Origin: Oscillospiraceae bacterium
GTDB taxonomy: Bacteria; Bacillota_A; Clostridia; Oscillospirales; Ruminococcaceae
DNA length: 64,000 nucleotides
Direction of reading: 5' to 3'
NCBI GenBank assembly: GCA_004558145.1
Contig: SFDQ01000009.1
Span: 17,128-81,127 of the forward strand
The notes beneath the pieces are model-generated. The model made no database searches, was not told where the DNA came from, and saw nothing but the letters and a program-made list of their open reading frames with translations. The position numbers and the translations under genes are program-made. This document shows, piece by piece, positions 34,771-43,044 of this stretch (positions are counted from its first letter, which is position 1; every line of letters begins with the position of its first letter).

Positions 34771-35583
34771 ATGAAAAGGGTCGTATCGTTGTTTGCAGCC
34801 GCCGCGCTGGCTGCCTCTCTGCTGGCGGGCTGCGGCCAGACCGGCGAGTCCGATTGGGAGTATGTGCAGGAAAAGGGCACCCTGAAAATCGGCATCACAC
34901 TGTTTGAGCCGATGAACTACTACGACCCGGAGGACCCGGACACCCTCATCGGTTTTGACACTGAACTGGCCGAGGCGGTGTGCGAAAAGCTGGGCGTCAC
35001 GCCGGAATTCGTGGAGATCGACTGGGACCAGAAGGTGTTTGAGCTGCAGAGCAAGAACATCGACTGCATCTGGAACGGCATGACCATCAAGGATGATCTG
35101 AAGGAGAACATGGACTTCTCCATCCCCTACAGCGGCAACATGCAGGTCTGCGTCATCAACAGCGCCAACGCCGATGTTTACACCGACCTTGCCAGCATGG
35201 CGAACGCGAAGATCGTGGTGGAGGCCGGCAGCGCGGGCGAATCCAGCGTGGAAGCTGAAGAGGCTTTGCAGAACGCCCAGCTGACCACCCTGCAGGCCCA
35301 GCGCGACACCCTGCTGGAGCTGAAATCCGGCACCGCTGACGTGGCGGTCATCGACGCGGTGATGGCCTACGCCTCGGTGGGCGAGGGCACCGACTACGAC
35401 GACTTGATGGTGGTGGAGGGTATCGAGCTCTCCAAAGAGGAATACGGCATCGGTCTGCGCAAGGGCAGCGACATGACCGAAAAGATCAACGAAGCGCTGC
35501 AGGAACTTGCCGATGACGGCACCGTTGCCGCCCTGGCCGAGAAGTATCCCTCCGTGCTGGTGACGCTGGAGCCCGCCGCCTGA
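34771..35583 (+). CDS. Polar amino-acid ABC binding lipoprotein
   Basis: 270 aa. Lipoprotein signal ending LLAGC (Cys21) followed by a type II binding fold of the glutamine/cystine family: GTLKIGITLFEPMNYYD, LIGFDTELAEAVCEKLG, IDCIWNGMTI, DFSIPYSGNMQV. ATG at 34771 has GGAGGG 7 bases upstream. First gene of a three-gene importer; a 10-bp hairpin separates it from the permease. Confidence 0.94.
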   Translation: MKRVVSLFAAAALAASLLAGCGQTGESDWEYVQEKGTLKIGITLFEPMNYYDPEDPDTLIGFDTELAEAVCEKLGVTPEFVEIDWDQKVFELQSKNIDCIWNGMTIKDDLKENMDFSIPYSGNMQVCVINSANADVYTDLASMANAKIVVEAGSAGESSVEAEEALQNAQLTTLQAQRDTLLELKSGTADVAVIDAVMAYASVGEGTDYDDLMVVEGIELSKEEYGIGLRKGSDMTEKINEALQELADDGTVAALAEKYPSVLVTLEPAA

Positions 35584-35623
35584 CCCCTCCTGTTTTCAAC
35601 GAACCATTTGAACCAAAAGACCC

Positions 35624-35656
35624 GCGCCGTCCGTGGACACAAGCCCCGGGCGGCGC
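35624..35656 (+). other. Intercistronic hairpin after binding-protein gene
   Basis: 10-bp stem (35624-35633 with 35647-35656) without U-tract; probably stabilises the upstream mRNA so that binding protein exceeds permease. Confidence 0.5.
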
Positions 35657-35706
35657 CGGTTTGAGTAAAGGACGCCCCTCACCGGGCCAAAAGGAGTTTT
35701 ACGCCC

Positions 35707-36354
35707 ATGTCGTTTTGGGAAGTTACCCTGGAACTGCTGAAAGGATTTCAGACCACCGTCGTCATTTTTGCCGGCACACTGGCGGCGGCGCTGCCGCTGG
35801 GGCTGGTGGTGTGCTTCGGTTCCATGTGCCGCTTTGCGCCGCTGCGCTGGCTCACCCGCACCTTCATCTGGATTATCCGCGGCACTCCCCTGATGCTGCA
35901 GATCATCGTGGTGTACTATCTGCCGGGCCTTGCCTTCGGCATCCCGGTGCAGCACCGAATGGGAGCGGTGCTGGCGGCCTTCATCATCAACTATGCCGCC
36001 TACTTCTCCGAGATCTACCGGGGCGGCATTGAGGGCATCCCCCAGGGCCAGTGGGAGGCAGGTCAGGTGCTGGGCATGACCCGGGGGCAGATCTTCCGCA
36101 AGGTGGTGCTGCTGCAGGTGGTCAAGCGCATCCTTGCCCCCATGAGCAACGAGATCATCACCCTGGTGAAGGACACCAGCCTTGCCCGGGTCATCGGCAT
36201 CGGCGAGGTCATCCGCGCCGCGCAGGACATCACCGCCCAGCGGGCGCTGCTGTGGCCGCTGTTCTACACCGGCGTATTCTATCTCGTCTTCAACGGCGGC
36301 CTGACGCTGCTGTTCGGGTGGGCCGAGAAAAAGCTGAACTACTACAAGGGGTAA
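35707..36354 (+). CDS. Polar amino-acid ABC permease
   Basis: 215 aa with about five helices of the HisM/GlnP type: TFIWIIRGTPLMLQI, NYAAYFSEIYRGGIEGIPQGQ, and the EAA loop EAGQVLGMTRGQIFRKVVL. Forms a homodimeric channel with the ATPase that starts 7 bases later. Confidence 0.94.
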   Translation: MSFWEVTLELLKGFQTTVVIFAGTLAAALPLGLVVCFGSMCRFAPLRWLTRTFIWIIRGTPLMLQIIVVYYLPGLAFGIPVQHRMGAVLAAFIINYAAYFSEIYRGGIEGIPQGQWEAGQVLGMTRGQIFRKVVLLQVVKRILAPMSNEIITLVKDTSLARVIGIGEVIRAAQDITAQRALLWPLFYTGVFYLVFNGGLTLLFGWAEKKLNYYKG

Positions 36355-36360
36355 CGGGAT

Positions 36361-37134
36361 ATGGCGATTTTGGAAGTGAAGGGCCTGCGCAAGGCCTTTG
36401 GCAGCACCCAAGTGCTGCGGGGAGTGGACCTCACCCTGGAACAGGGGCAGGTGCTCTCCATCATCGGTTCCTCCGGCAGCGGCAAGACCACCCTTCTGCG
36501 CTGCCTGAATTTTCTGGAAACGCCCGACGAGGGTGAGTTGTACGTGAAGGGCGAAGAGCTTTGGGGCCCCGCCTGCACCCAGCCTGTGCGGCAGAAGCGG
36601 CTGCACTTCGGGCTTGTGTTCCAGAACTTCAACCTCTTCCCCCAGTACACCGCGCTGCAAAACGTGACTCTGGCCATGGACCTGCTGGCACGGGAAAAGC
36701 TGGGCAAAGCAGGGGCAAAGCAGGCGGAGGAGGAAAACCGCGAAAAGGCCCAGGCCCTGCTGGCCCGGGTGGGCCTTGCCGACAAAATGGGGCTTTACCC
36801 CTTTCAGCTCTCCGGCGGGCAGCAGCAGCGGGTGGCCATTGCCCGTGCGCTGGCGCTGCAGCCGGACATCCTGTGCTTTGACGAACCCACCAGCGCCCTG
36901 GACCCGGAACTCACCGGCGAAGTGCTGCGGGTCATCAAGGGGCTGAAAAGCAAAGACACCACCATGATCGTAGTGACCCATGAGATGGAGTTTGCCCGCA
37001 ATGTTTCCGACCGGGTCATTTTCATGGCGGACGGCGTAGTGGAAGAGGAGGGCGCCCCGGAGGATGTGTTCGGCGCACCGAAGAGCGAAAAAGCCCGGGC
37101 CTTTTTGGCCAGCAGCCTGCACCCGGTCTTCTGA
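36361..37134 (+). CDS. Polar amino-acid ABC ATPase
   Basis: 257 aa. Walker A GSSGSGKTT, FQNFNLFPQYTALQNV, signature LSGGQQQRVAIARAL, Walker B LCFDEPTSALDPEL, switch VTHEMEFARNVSDRVIFM. GlnQ/HisP subfamily. It carries a longer Lys/Glu-rich helical insert (around 110-130) than GlnQ. Confidence 0.95.
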   Translation: MAILEVKGLRKAFGSTQVLRGVDLTLEQGQVLSIIGSSGSGKTTLLRCLNFLETPDEGELYVKGEELWGPACTQPVRQKRLHFGLVFQNFNLFPQYTALQNVTLAMDLLAREKLGKAGAKQAEEENREKAQALLARVGLADKMGLYPFQLSGGQQQRVAIARALALQPDILCFDEPTSALDPELTGEVLRVIKGLKSKDTTMIVVTHEMEFARNVSDRVIFMADGVVEEEGAPEDVFGAPKSEKARAFLASSLHPVF

Positions 37135-37164
37135 CGGCTGCCCCCTCTTCGACGGACTTTCCCC

Positions 37165-37193
37165 TTGTGCGCCGGGCGGGAATGTGGTATTGT
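37165..37193 (+). promoter_or_regulatory. Promoter for ddh-glyoxalase genes
   Basis: TTGTGC (37165-37170), 17-base spacer, TATTGT (37188-37193). Confidence 0.5.
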
Positions 37194-37216
37194 TTTAACG
37201 GTGTTTCATCCCGAAA

Positions 37217-37275
37217 GGCGGCGGTGTTCCCGCCGTCTTCTTTTGTCAAAAGCGCCTGTTTCAGGCGTTTTCCTT
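37217..37275 (+). promoter_or_regulatory. Two leader hairpins before ddh (possible attenuator)
   Basis: Hairpin 1 (37217-37224 with 37230-37237) is followed by CTTCTTTT; hairpin 2 (about 37248-37258 with 37262-37272) is flanked by AAAA and TTTTCCTTTC. Both look like terminators and lie between a predicted promoter and the ddh start 30 bases later. Confidence 0.45.
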
Positions 37276-37305
37276 TCAACATTTCAAAGAATCGGAGGAA
37301 TGGAT

Positions 37306-38289
37306 ATGATCCGAATCGGTATTATGGGCTATGGAAACCTGGGCCGGGGCGTGGAATACGCCGTCGCCCAGAACCCGGATATGCAGCTGGCTGCCGTGTT
37401 CACCCGGCGGGACCCCGCCTCCATCCAGACGGTGACCCCGGACGTGCCTGTGCTGGCCGCCGACAAAGCTGCCGAAATGCAGGACAAGATCGACGTGATG
37501 ATCCTGTGCGGCGGCAGCGCCACCGACCTGCCCAAGCAGACCCCCGCGCTGGCCCGCCTGTTCAACGTGGTGGACAGCTTCGACACCCACGCCCGCATCC
37601 CCGAGCACTTTGCCGCGGTGGACGCCGCCGCCAAAGAGGGCGGCACCTTGGCGCTCATCTCCGCCGGCTGGGACCCGGGCCTCTTCTCCCTGAACCGGGT
37701 GTACGCCAGCGCAGTGCTGCCTCAGGGCGAAACCTACACCTTCTGGGGCAAGGGCGTGAGCCAGGGCCATTCCGACGCCATCCGCCGCGTCGAGGGCGTG
37801 CAGGACGCCCGTCAGTACACCGTGCCTGTGGAGAGCGCTCTCGAGGCGGTGCGCAGCGGCGCGCAGCCTGTTCTGACCACCCGCCAGAAGCACACCCGCG
37901 AGTGCTTTGTGGTTGCAAAGCCCGGCGCCGACACCGCCCGCATCGAGAAAGAGATCAAGGAGATGCCCAACTACTTCGCCGACTACGACACCACCGTCCA
38001 CTTCATCAGCGAAGAGGAGCTTCTGCGCGACCACGCGGGCCTGCCCCACGGCGGCATGGTCATCCGCACCGGCAAGACCGGCAAGGACTGCGGCAACACC
38101 CACGTGATCGAATACAAGCTGACCCTGGATTCGAACCCCGAGTTCACTTCCAGCATCCTGGTGGCCTATGCCCGCGCCGTCTGGCGGATGCACGAAGCGG
38201 GCCAGCAGGGCTGCAAGACCGTTCTGGACGTGCCCCCTGCCCTGCTCAGCCCCCTGAGCGGCGAGGAACTGCGCGCCACCATGCTGTAA
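37306..38289 (+). CDS. ddh: meso-Diaminopimelate dehydrogenase
   Basis: 327 aa, the typical size. NADP-binding IGIMGYGNLGRGV at residues 4-16, LCGGSATDLPKQTP, VVDSFDTHARIP, SAGWDPGLFSLNRV, GHSDAIRRVEGV and NPEFTSSILVAYARA are characteristic of Ddh. The enzyme aminates tetrahydrodipicolinate directly to meso-DAP for lysine and peptidoglycan. The ATG at 37306 is 6 bases from GGAGGA, better than the one at 37300. Confidence 0.96.
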   Translation: MIRIGIMGYGNLGRGVEYAVAQNPDMQLAAVFTRRDPASIQTVTPDVPVLAADKAAEMQDKIDVMILCGGSATDLPKQTPALARLFNVVDSFDTHARIPEHFAAVDAAAKEGGTLALISAGWDPGLFSLNRVYASAVLPQGETYTFWGKGVSQGHSDAIRRVEGVQDARQYTVPVESALEAVRSGAQPVLTTRQKHTRECFVVAKPGADTARIEKEIKEMPNYFADYDTTVHFISEEELLRDHAGLPHGGMVIRTGKTGKDCGNTHVIEYKLTLDSNPEFTSSILVAYARAVWRMHEAGQQGCKTVLDVPPALLSPLSGEELRATML

Positions 38290-38329
38290 AGCCGTTTCGC
38301 CTTTCATCTTCAAAAAAAGGAGAGCTTCC

Positions 38330-38701
38330 ATGAAATTCAGCATGATCCACGAGAACTACAACGTGAGCGACCTTGCCCGCTCCCTGGAGTTTTACCGGCA
38401 GGCGCTGGGCCTGGAGGAAGTGCGCCGCAAAGAGGCCGCCGACGGTTCCTTCATCATCGTGTATGTGGCCGTGCCCGGCGAGCCCTTTGAGCTGGAGCTC
38501 ACCTGGCTGCGGGACCATCCCCAGAAGTACGACCTGGGCGAATGCGAGTTCCATCTGGCTTTCCGGGTGGACGATTTTGACGCCGCCCACGAAAAGCACA
38601 AGGAGATGGGCTGCATCTGCTACGAAAACCCGGCGATGGGCATCTACTTCATTCAGGACCCGGACGGGTACTGGCTGGAGATCGTTCCCACCCGAAAATA
38701 A
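38330..38701 (+). CDS. VOC/glyoxalase-fold protein, GloA-like
   Basis: 123 aa. Paired beta-alpha-beta-beta-beta modules with His7, Glu56, His75 and Glu117 in the positions of the glyoxalase I metal site (NYNVSDLARSLEFY; DPDGYWLEIVP). Likely a lactoylglutathione-lyase-like metal enzyme using a thiol adduct of an aldehyde. It is 40 bases behind ddh, in the same transcript. Confidence 0.88.
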   Translation: MKFSMIHENYNVSDLARSLEFYRQALGLEEVRRKEAADGSFIIVYVAVPGEPFELELTWLRDHPQKYDLGECEFHLAFRVDDFDAAHEKHKEMGCICYENPAMGIYFIQDPDGYWLEIVPTRK

Positions 38702-38707
38702 AGTTCT

Positions 38708-38737
38708 GCCCGGCCGCACAAGCGGCCGGGCTTTTTT
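38708..38737 (+). terminator. Terminator of ddh-glyoxalase operon
   Basis: 10-bp stem GCCCGGCCGC (38708-38717 with 38722-38731) and T6. Confidence 0.93.
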
Positions 38738-38746
38738 GTTTATCTG

Positions 38747-38830
38747 TCAGTCCTGGCCGCTCACGTGAAAGCAGCACAACGCCACAAAAACCACCACAAA
38801 AAGCAGCACCACCATGCACCGCGCCATCAT
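38747..38830 (-). CDS. Predicted 27-residue hydrophobic peptide
   Basis: A short frame from the ATG at 38830 to TGA at 38747: MMARCM, a run of Val/Leu/Phe/Ala residues long enough for one membrane helix, then CCFHVSGQD. A purine-rich GGGGGAGAGG stretch lies 5 bases upstream, which favours translation. TAGAAT (38868-38863) is a possible -10. There is no similarity I can name; it may be a small membrane protein or toxin-like peptide, or chance. Confidence 0.35.
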   Translation of the reverse strand: MMARCMVVLLFVVVFVALCCFHVSGQD

Positions 38831-38953
38831 CTTTCCTCTCCCCCTTTGCCGTTCCTGCCCTGATTCTACCCTCTTTTTTGGAAAAAACGGCTCACAGTGT
38901 GGCGGCTGTTTTTCTTTTTGCATACCATGGACTAACGAAAGGGGTGGTTTCTT

Positions 38954-40021
38954 GTGAACAATCAAACCGCGAACGTGGATTTTTATCTGGGCGCGCTGGG
39001 GCCGCACGGCTTCTGCGGCTATTTTGACCGTTTGTGCCAGGAGCCGGACCGGCAGATGTACCTCATCAAAAGCGGGCCCGGCTGCGGCAAGAGCACCATG
39101 ATGCGCAAAATTGCCGAGGCCTCACCGCTGCCGGTGCAGTGCATCCACTGTTCCTCCGACCCGGACAGCCTGGACGGCGTCATCCTGGAAAAGCCCAGGG
39201 CCGCCGTGGTGGACGCAACGCCGCCGCACGCGCTGGAACCCGCCTGTCCCGGCGCGCAGGAACGGGTGGTGAGCCTGTATCACACTATGAACGTGGCGGC
39301 CCTGACCGAGAACCGCGGCCAGATCCTGCGTCTTTCGATGCGCTGCAAGGCGCTGCAGGAGCGGGCGGGCAGCTACATCGCCGGGGCCGCGAAGCTTCTG
39401 GCGGACAGCCGCGCCACCGCCGCCTGGTCCACCGACACCGCCAAGGCGGAGGCCTTTGCATCCAGGCTGGCGCTGCGCTATCTGCCCCGGGGCGAGAGCG
39501 AGGGCGAAGAACAGGTGCGCTTGCTCAGCGCCGTGACGCCCAAGGGCATCCTCACCTTCTACAACACCATCCCCGCCCTGGCGGACACCCTGGTGGTGTT
39601 CCACGACGAATACGGCCTGTGCAGCCGCCTCATCCTGGACGAACTGCGCAAGCAGGCCCTGCGCCGCGGATGCAGCATCATCAGCTGCCCCTGCCCGCTG
39701 GGCGGCGGCGAGATCGAACACCTGTTCATCCCGGCGCTGCGGCTGGCATTCCTCACCTCCAACAGCTGGCACCCGATGGAGTTCGAGGGCCAGAAGAACA
39801 TCCACTGCCGCCGCTTTGAGGATAAATCCAAGCTGCGCTGCCGCAAAAAGCGCCTGCGCTTCAACCGGCGCGCCGCCGCCGAGCTGCTGGGGCAGGCCAG
39901 CGCCATGCAACGTGAGGCCAAGACCAGCCACGACGCCATGGAAAAGCTTTACGGCGCGGCCATCGACTTTGCGGCGGTGGACCGGGCGGCGGAGGAGCTT
40001 CAGGCCCAGCTGGGGCTGTGA
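38954..40021 (+). CDS. P-loop ATPase-like protein, PRK06851-type
   Basis: 355 aa. Walker A GPGCGKST at residues 41-48, then HCSSDPDSLDGVILEKPRAAVVDATPPHALEP, a block I associate with a Firmicutes family of unknown function. Second half resembles another nucleotide-binding domain that here lacks a clear P-loop (LVVFHDEYGLCSRLILDEL). The start is GTG at 38954, with AAAGGGG 9 bases upstream. Function unknown; cytosolic. Confidence 0.75.
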   Translation: MNNQTANVDFYLGALGPHGFCGYFDRLCQEPDRQMYLIKSGPGCGKSTMMRKIAEASPLPVQCIHCSSDPDSLDGVILEKPRAAVVDATPPHALEPACPGAQERVVSLYHTMNVAALTENRGQILRLSMRCKALQERAGSYIAGAAKLLADSRATAAWSTDTAKAEAFASRLALRYLPRGESEGEEQVRLLSAVTPKGILTFYNTIPALADTLVVFHDEYGLCSRLILDELRKQALRRGCSIISCPCPLGGGEIEHLFIPALRLAFLTSNSWHPMEFEGQKNIHCRRFEDKSKLRCRKKRLRFNRRAAAELLGQASAMQREAKTSHDAMEKLYGAAIDFAAVDRAAEELQAQLGL

Positions 40022-40057
40022 AGCGCCCATCTTTGCGTGCAGACGCGGGTGGTTTGT

Positions 40058-40094
40058 GATACAATGGTTCCCGGAGGCAAACTCGGCCTCCGGG
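40058..40094 (+). promoter_or_regulatory. Extended -10 promoter and leader hairpin before nuclease-helicase gene
   Basis: TACAAT (40060-40065) with preceding TGA; no good -35. A 9-bp stem (40070-40078 with 40086-40094) follows and sits just before the ribosome binding site. Confidence 0.45.
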
Positions 40095-40121
40095 GACTTT
40101 TGTTGAAAGGAGGCGGCGCGC

Positions 40122-42461
40122 GTGGCTCAGGTGCATCTTTCGGTGCGGCAGCTAGTGGAGTTTCTTTTGCAGACCGGCAGCATCGACAGCCGTTTTTCCG
40201 GCTTTGACCGGGCGGCGGAAGGCGCGCGCATCCACCGCCGCCTCCAGCGGGCCGAGGGCAAAGGCTACGACGCGGAGGTCTATCTGAAGCAGGAATACAC
40301 CACCGAAGGTGTGGACTACCTCATCGACGGGCGGGCCGACGGCATCTTCACCGAGGACGGGCTGGTCACCGTGGACGAGATAAAAACCGTGACCGTGCCG
40401 CTGGAAGAGATCACCGAGGACATGCAGCCGGTGCACTGGGCCCAAGGGCAGGTGTATGCCGCCATCTGGGCACGGCAGCAGGGTCTTGAAGAAATTTGCG
40501 TGCGCCTGACCTATTTTCAGGTGGACGAAGAGCAGATCGTGCGCTTTTCCCGGCGCTTCACCGCCAAAGAACTGGATGACTTTGTGCAGGACCTGCTGGC
40601 CCGGTACGCTCCCTGGGCCAAGCGGGCCCAAAGCTGGCAGGACCAGCGCACTGAAAGCCTGCAGGCTCTCCGCTTTCCCTTTGCGGAATACCGCGGCGGC
40701 CAGCGGGCCATGGCGGCGGGGGTCTACCGCACCCTGCGGGACGGCCAGCGGCTGCTCTGCCAGGCGCCCACCGGCATCGGCAAGACCATGAGCACCCTGT
40801 TCCCCGCTCTCAAAGCAATGGGCGAAGGGTGCGACGGGCGCATTTTTTATCTCACCGCCCGCACCACCGCCCGCACCGCCGCCGAGGGCGCGCTGGCTCG
40901 CCTGCGTCAAAGCCAGCCGGACCTGCGCCTCAAGAGCATCACCCTCACCGCAAAGGACAAGGTGTGCCTTCTGGAAAAGCGGGAGTGCACGCCGGAGGCC
41001 TGCCCCTACGCCCGGGGCTATTATGACCGGCTGCGGGACGCGCTGTGGCAGGCGCTGGACGAGGACGACTTCACCCGCGCCAAGCTGGAGGAACTGGCGA
41101 AGCGTTTCACCCTCTGCCCCTTCGAGTTCGGGCTGGACGTATCCCTCTGGTGCGACGTCATCGTGGGCGACTACAACTATCTATTTGACCCGGTGGTGAA
41201 CCTGAAGCGCTTTTTCGAGGCGGGCGGCGACCACCTGTTTCTGGTGGACGAGGCCCACAACCTGCCCGACCGCGCCCGGGACATGCACTCGGCGGGCCTT
41301 TGCAAAAGCGAGGTGTTCCGCTGCTCCAAACTGCTGGGCAAAGGCCGGGGCAAACTCAAGACCGCGCTGAACCGGCTGAATCGCGCGTTCATCGATCTGC
41401 GCCATCAATGCGAGGCGGAGCCGGGCCACACCTTCTTTTCCGCCCCCGCCCTCACCGAGTTTGACCGCTGTGTGAGCCGGGTCACCGGCCCGATGGAAGA
41501 GTGGCTGGAGGAGCACCGGGAAGGCGAAGCCCACGACACGATGCTGGACCTTTATTTTGAGCTGCGGCAGTATCTGCGGGTGGCGGAGTGGTACGACGAC
41601 CACTTTGTCACCCAGGTGAGCGCCGGCGGCAGTGAGGTGCGGGTGTGGCAGCTGTGCCTTGATCCCAGCGCCTTCGTGGACGCCAGCCTTGCCAAAGGGC
41701 GTGGAGCGGTGCTGTTCAGCGCCACACTCTCCCCCGCCGCTTACTTCAAGGACATCCTGGGCTGTGCCGAAGCGAAGACCGCGGCCCTGCCCAGCCCCTT
41801 CGACCCGGCGCGGCTGGGGCTTTTCTGCGCCGCCGACGTGAGCACCCGCTACAAAGACCGGCAAGCGAGCCTGGAGGCCATCGCCCGCTACCTGCACGCC
41901 ATGGCGGCCGGGCGCAAAGGGAACTACATCGCCTTCTTTCCCAGTTACAGCTATCTTGCCCAGGTACACGAGGTTTTTTGCCGCCTGTTCCCGGAGGCGG
42001 AGACGCTTGTGCAGGAGGCGGGCATGGACGAGACTGCCCGGGAGGCTTTTCTTGCCCGGTTCGTCCCCGGCGAAGCGCTGCTTGGGTTCGGCGTGCTGGG
42101 CGGCGTGTTCGGCGAAGGGGTGGACCTGGTGGGCCAGCGGCTCATCGGCGCGGCCATCGTGGGTGTTGGCCTGCCCCAGGTGGGCCCCCGGCAGGAGATG
42201 CTGCGCCGCTATTTTGACGAGACCCGGGGCGACGGCTTCGACTATGCCTATCGCTTCCCCGGCTTCAACAAGGTCTTGCAGGCCGCGGGCCGGGTCATCC
42301 GCACGGCCGAGGACAAGGGCGTGGTGCTGCTCATCGACGATCGGTTCGCCGCTGCGGGCTACCGGCAGCTTTTCCCCGAGCACTGGCAGCACTGCCGCTA
42401 CCTGTACGCCCCGGAGGAGCTCAAAGCGCAGCTTACCGCCTTCTGGGCCGCAGAGGAATAA
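40122..42461 (+). CDS. Fused RecB-like nuclease and XPD/DinG-type Fe-S helicase
   Basis: 779 aa. Residues 1-165 form a PD-(D/E)XK nuclease: His38, Glu58, Asp73, EIK at 86-88 and QGQVY (Gln108, Tyr112). Helicase: Walker A APTGIGKT (215-222), four cysteines C282, C289, C294 and C332 placed as in XPD Fe-S clusters, DEAH at 376-379, and C-terminal motifs GEGVDLVGQRL and QAAGRVIRT. Together these predict a 5'-3' helicase with coupled nuclease, acting in DNA repair or processing of foreign or damaged DNA. GTG start with AAAGGAGG 8 bases upstream; ends in a terminator shared with the lipoprotein gene. Confidence 0.9.
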   Translation: MAQVHLSVRQLVEFLLQTGSIDSRFSGFDRAAEGARIHRRLQRAEGKGYDAEVYLKQEYTTEGVDYLIDGRADGIFTEDGLVTVDEIKTVTVPLEEITEDMQPVHWAQGQVYAAIWARQQGLEEICVRLTYFQVDEEQIVRFSRRFTAKELDDFVQDLLARYAPWAKRAQSWQDQRTESLQALRFPFAEYRGGQRAMAAGVYRTLRDGQRLLCQAPTGIGKTMSTLFPALKAMGEGCDGRIFYLTARTTARTAAEGALARLRQSQPDLRLKSITLTAKDKVCLLEKRECTPEACPYARGYYDRLRDALWQALDEDDFTRAKLEELAKRFTLCPFEFGLDVSLWCDVIVGDYNYLFDPVVNLKRFFEAGGDHLFLVDEAHNLPDRARDMHSAGLCKSEVFRCSKLLGKGRGKLKTALNRLNRAFIDLRHQCEAEPGHTFFSAPALTEFDRCVSRVTGPMEEWLEEHREGEAHDTMLDLYFELRQYLRVAEWYDDHFVTQVSAGGSEVRVWQLCLDPSAFVDASLAKGRGAVLFSATLSPAAYFKDILGCAEAKTAALPSPFDPARLGLFCAADVSTRYKDRQASLEAIARYLHAMAAGRKGNYIAFFPSYSYLAQVHEVFCRLFPEAETLVQEAGMDETAREAFLARFVPGEALLGFGVLGGVFGEGVDLVGQRLIGAAIVGVGLPQVGPRQEMLRRYFDETRGDGFDYAYRFPGFNKVLQAAGRVIRTAEDKGVVLLIDDRFAAAGYRQLFPEHWQHCRYLYAPEELKAQLTAFWAAEE

Positions 42462-42466
42462 AACGA

Positions 42467-42510
42467 AAAACAGGCGCGAACGCCCGGAAAAGGGCCTTCG
42501 CGCCTGTTTT
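42467..42510. terminator. Bidirectional terminator
   Basis: 14-bp outer stem AAAACAGGCGCGAA (42467-42480 with 42497-42510), serving the helicase gene and the pcrA-led operon. Confidence 0.88.
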
Positions 42511-42517
42511 CTTATGC

Positions 42518-43018
42518 TTATTTATCCACCGATTTGAAGGTCACGTTATTGCCTTCGATGGTGATGCTCATGGTGTGGCTGCGGACCTTGCCGTCCTCCC
42601 CTTTCACCTTGAAGGACACCGCGCCGTCGCCGAGATACTCAAACTCCGGCTCATCCGTCAGCTGCGCGTCGGTGCCGCCCATGCGGCAGAAACCGTCCGC
42701 GCCCAGGAACGCGACGCCGGCAGTGCGGGCGTCTCCGTTTCGGAAAAGCACAGCGCCCACAAGGCCGCTGGCCTGATCGGAAAAGGTCACGCAGTCCACC
42801 ATTTCCCAGGTCTCTTCCCTGCCTGCTTCGTACAGTTCCACCACCTCTTCCTCGGTCCAGGTGCGGGCGGTTTCGCTCTGGCTTGCGCTTTCGCTCTGCT
42901 CACTGGCAGGCGGGACAGCTGTTGGGGCAGCTACCGAAGCGGATGTTGTTTCACCGCCGCAGCCGGCCAGCGCCAGCGCGAGCAGTGCGGACAAAAAGAG
43001 GGCGAATATCCGTTTCAT
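42518..43018 (-). CDS. Putative lipoprotein
   Basis: 166 aa. Signal ending LALAGC (Cys20), a Ser/Ala/Glu linker and a compact domain (WTEEEVVELYEAGREETWEMVDCVTF, GLVGAVLFRNGD, TMSITIEGNNVTFKSVDK). Start at 43018 has GGAGG 8 bases upstream. Last gene of the pcrA-led run, 26 bases after the U32 gene. Family not recognised. Confidence 0.75.
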   Translation of the reverse strand: MKRIFALFLSALLALALAGCGGETTSASVAAPTAVPPASEQSESASQSETARTWTEEEVVELYEAGREETWEMVDCVTFSDQASGLVGAVLFRNGDARTAGVAFLGADGFCRMGGTDAQLTDEPEFEYLGDGAVSFKVKGEDGKVRSHTMSITIEGNNVTFKSVDK

Positions 43019-43044
43019 CGTGCGGTCCTCCATAGCGGTGGGGT

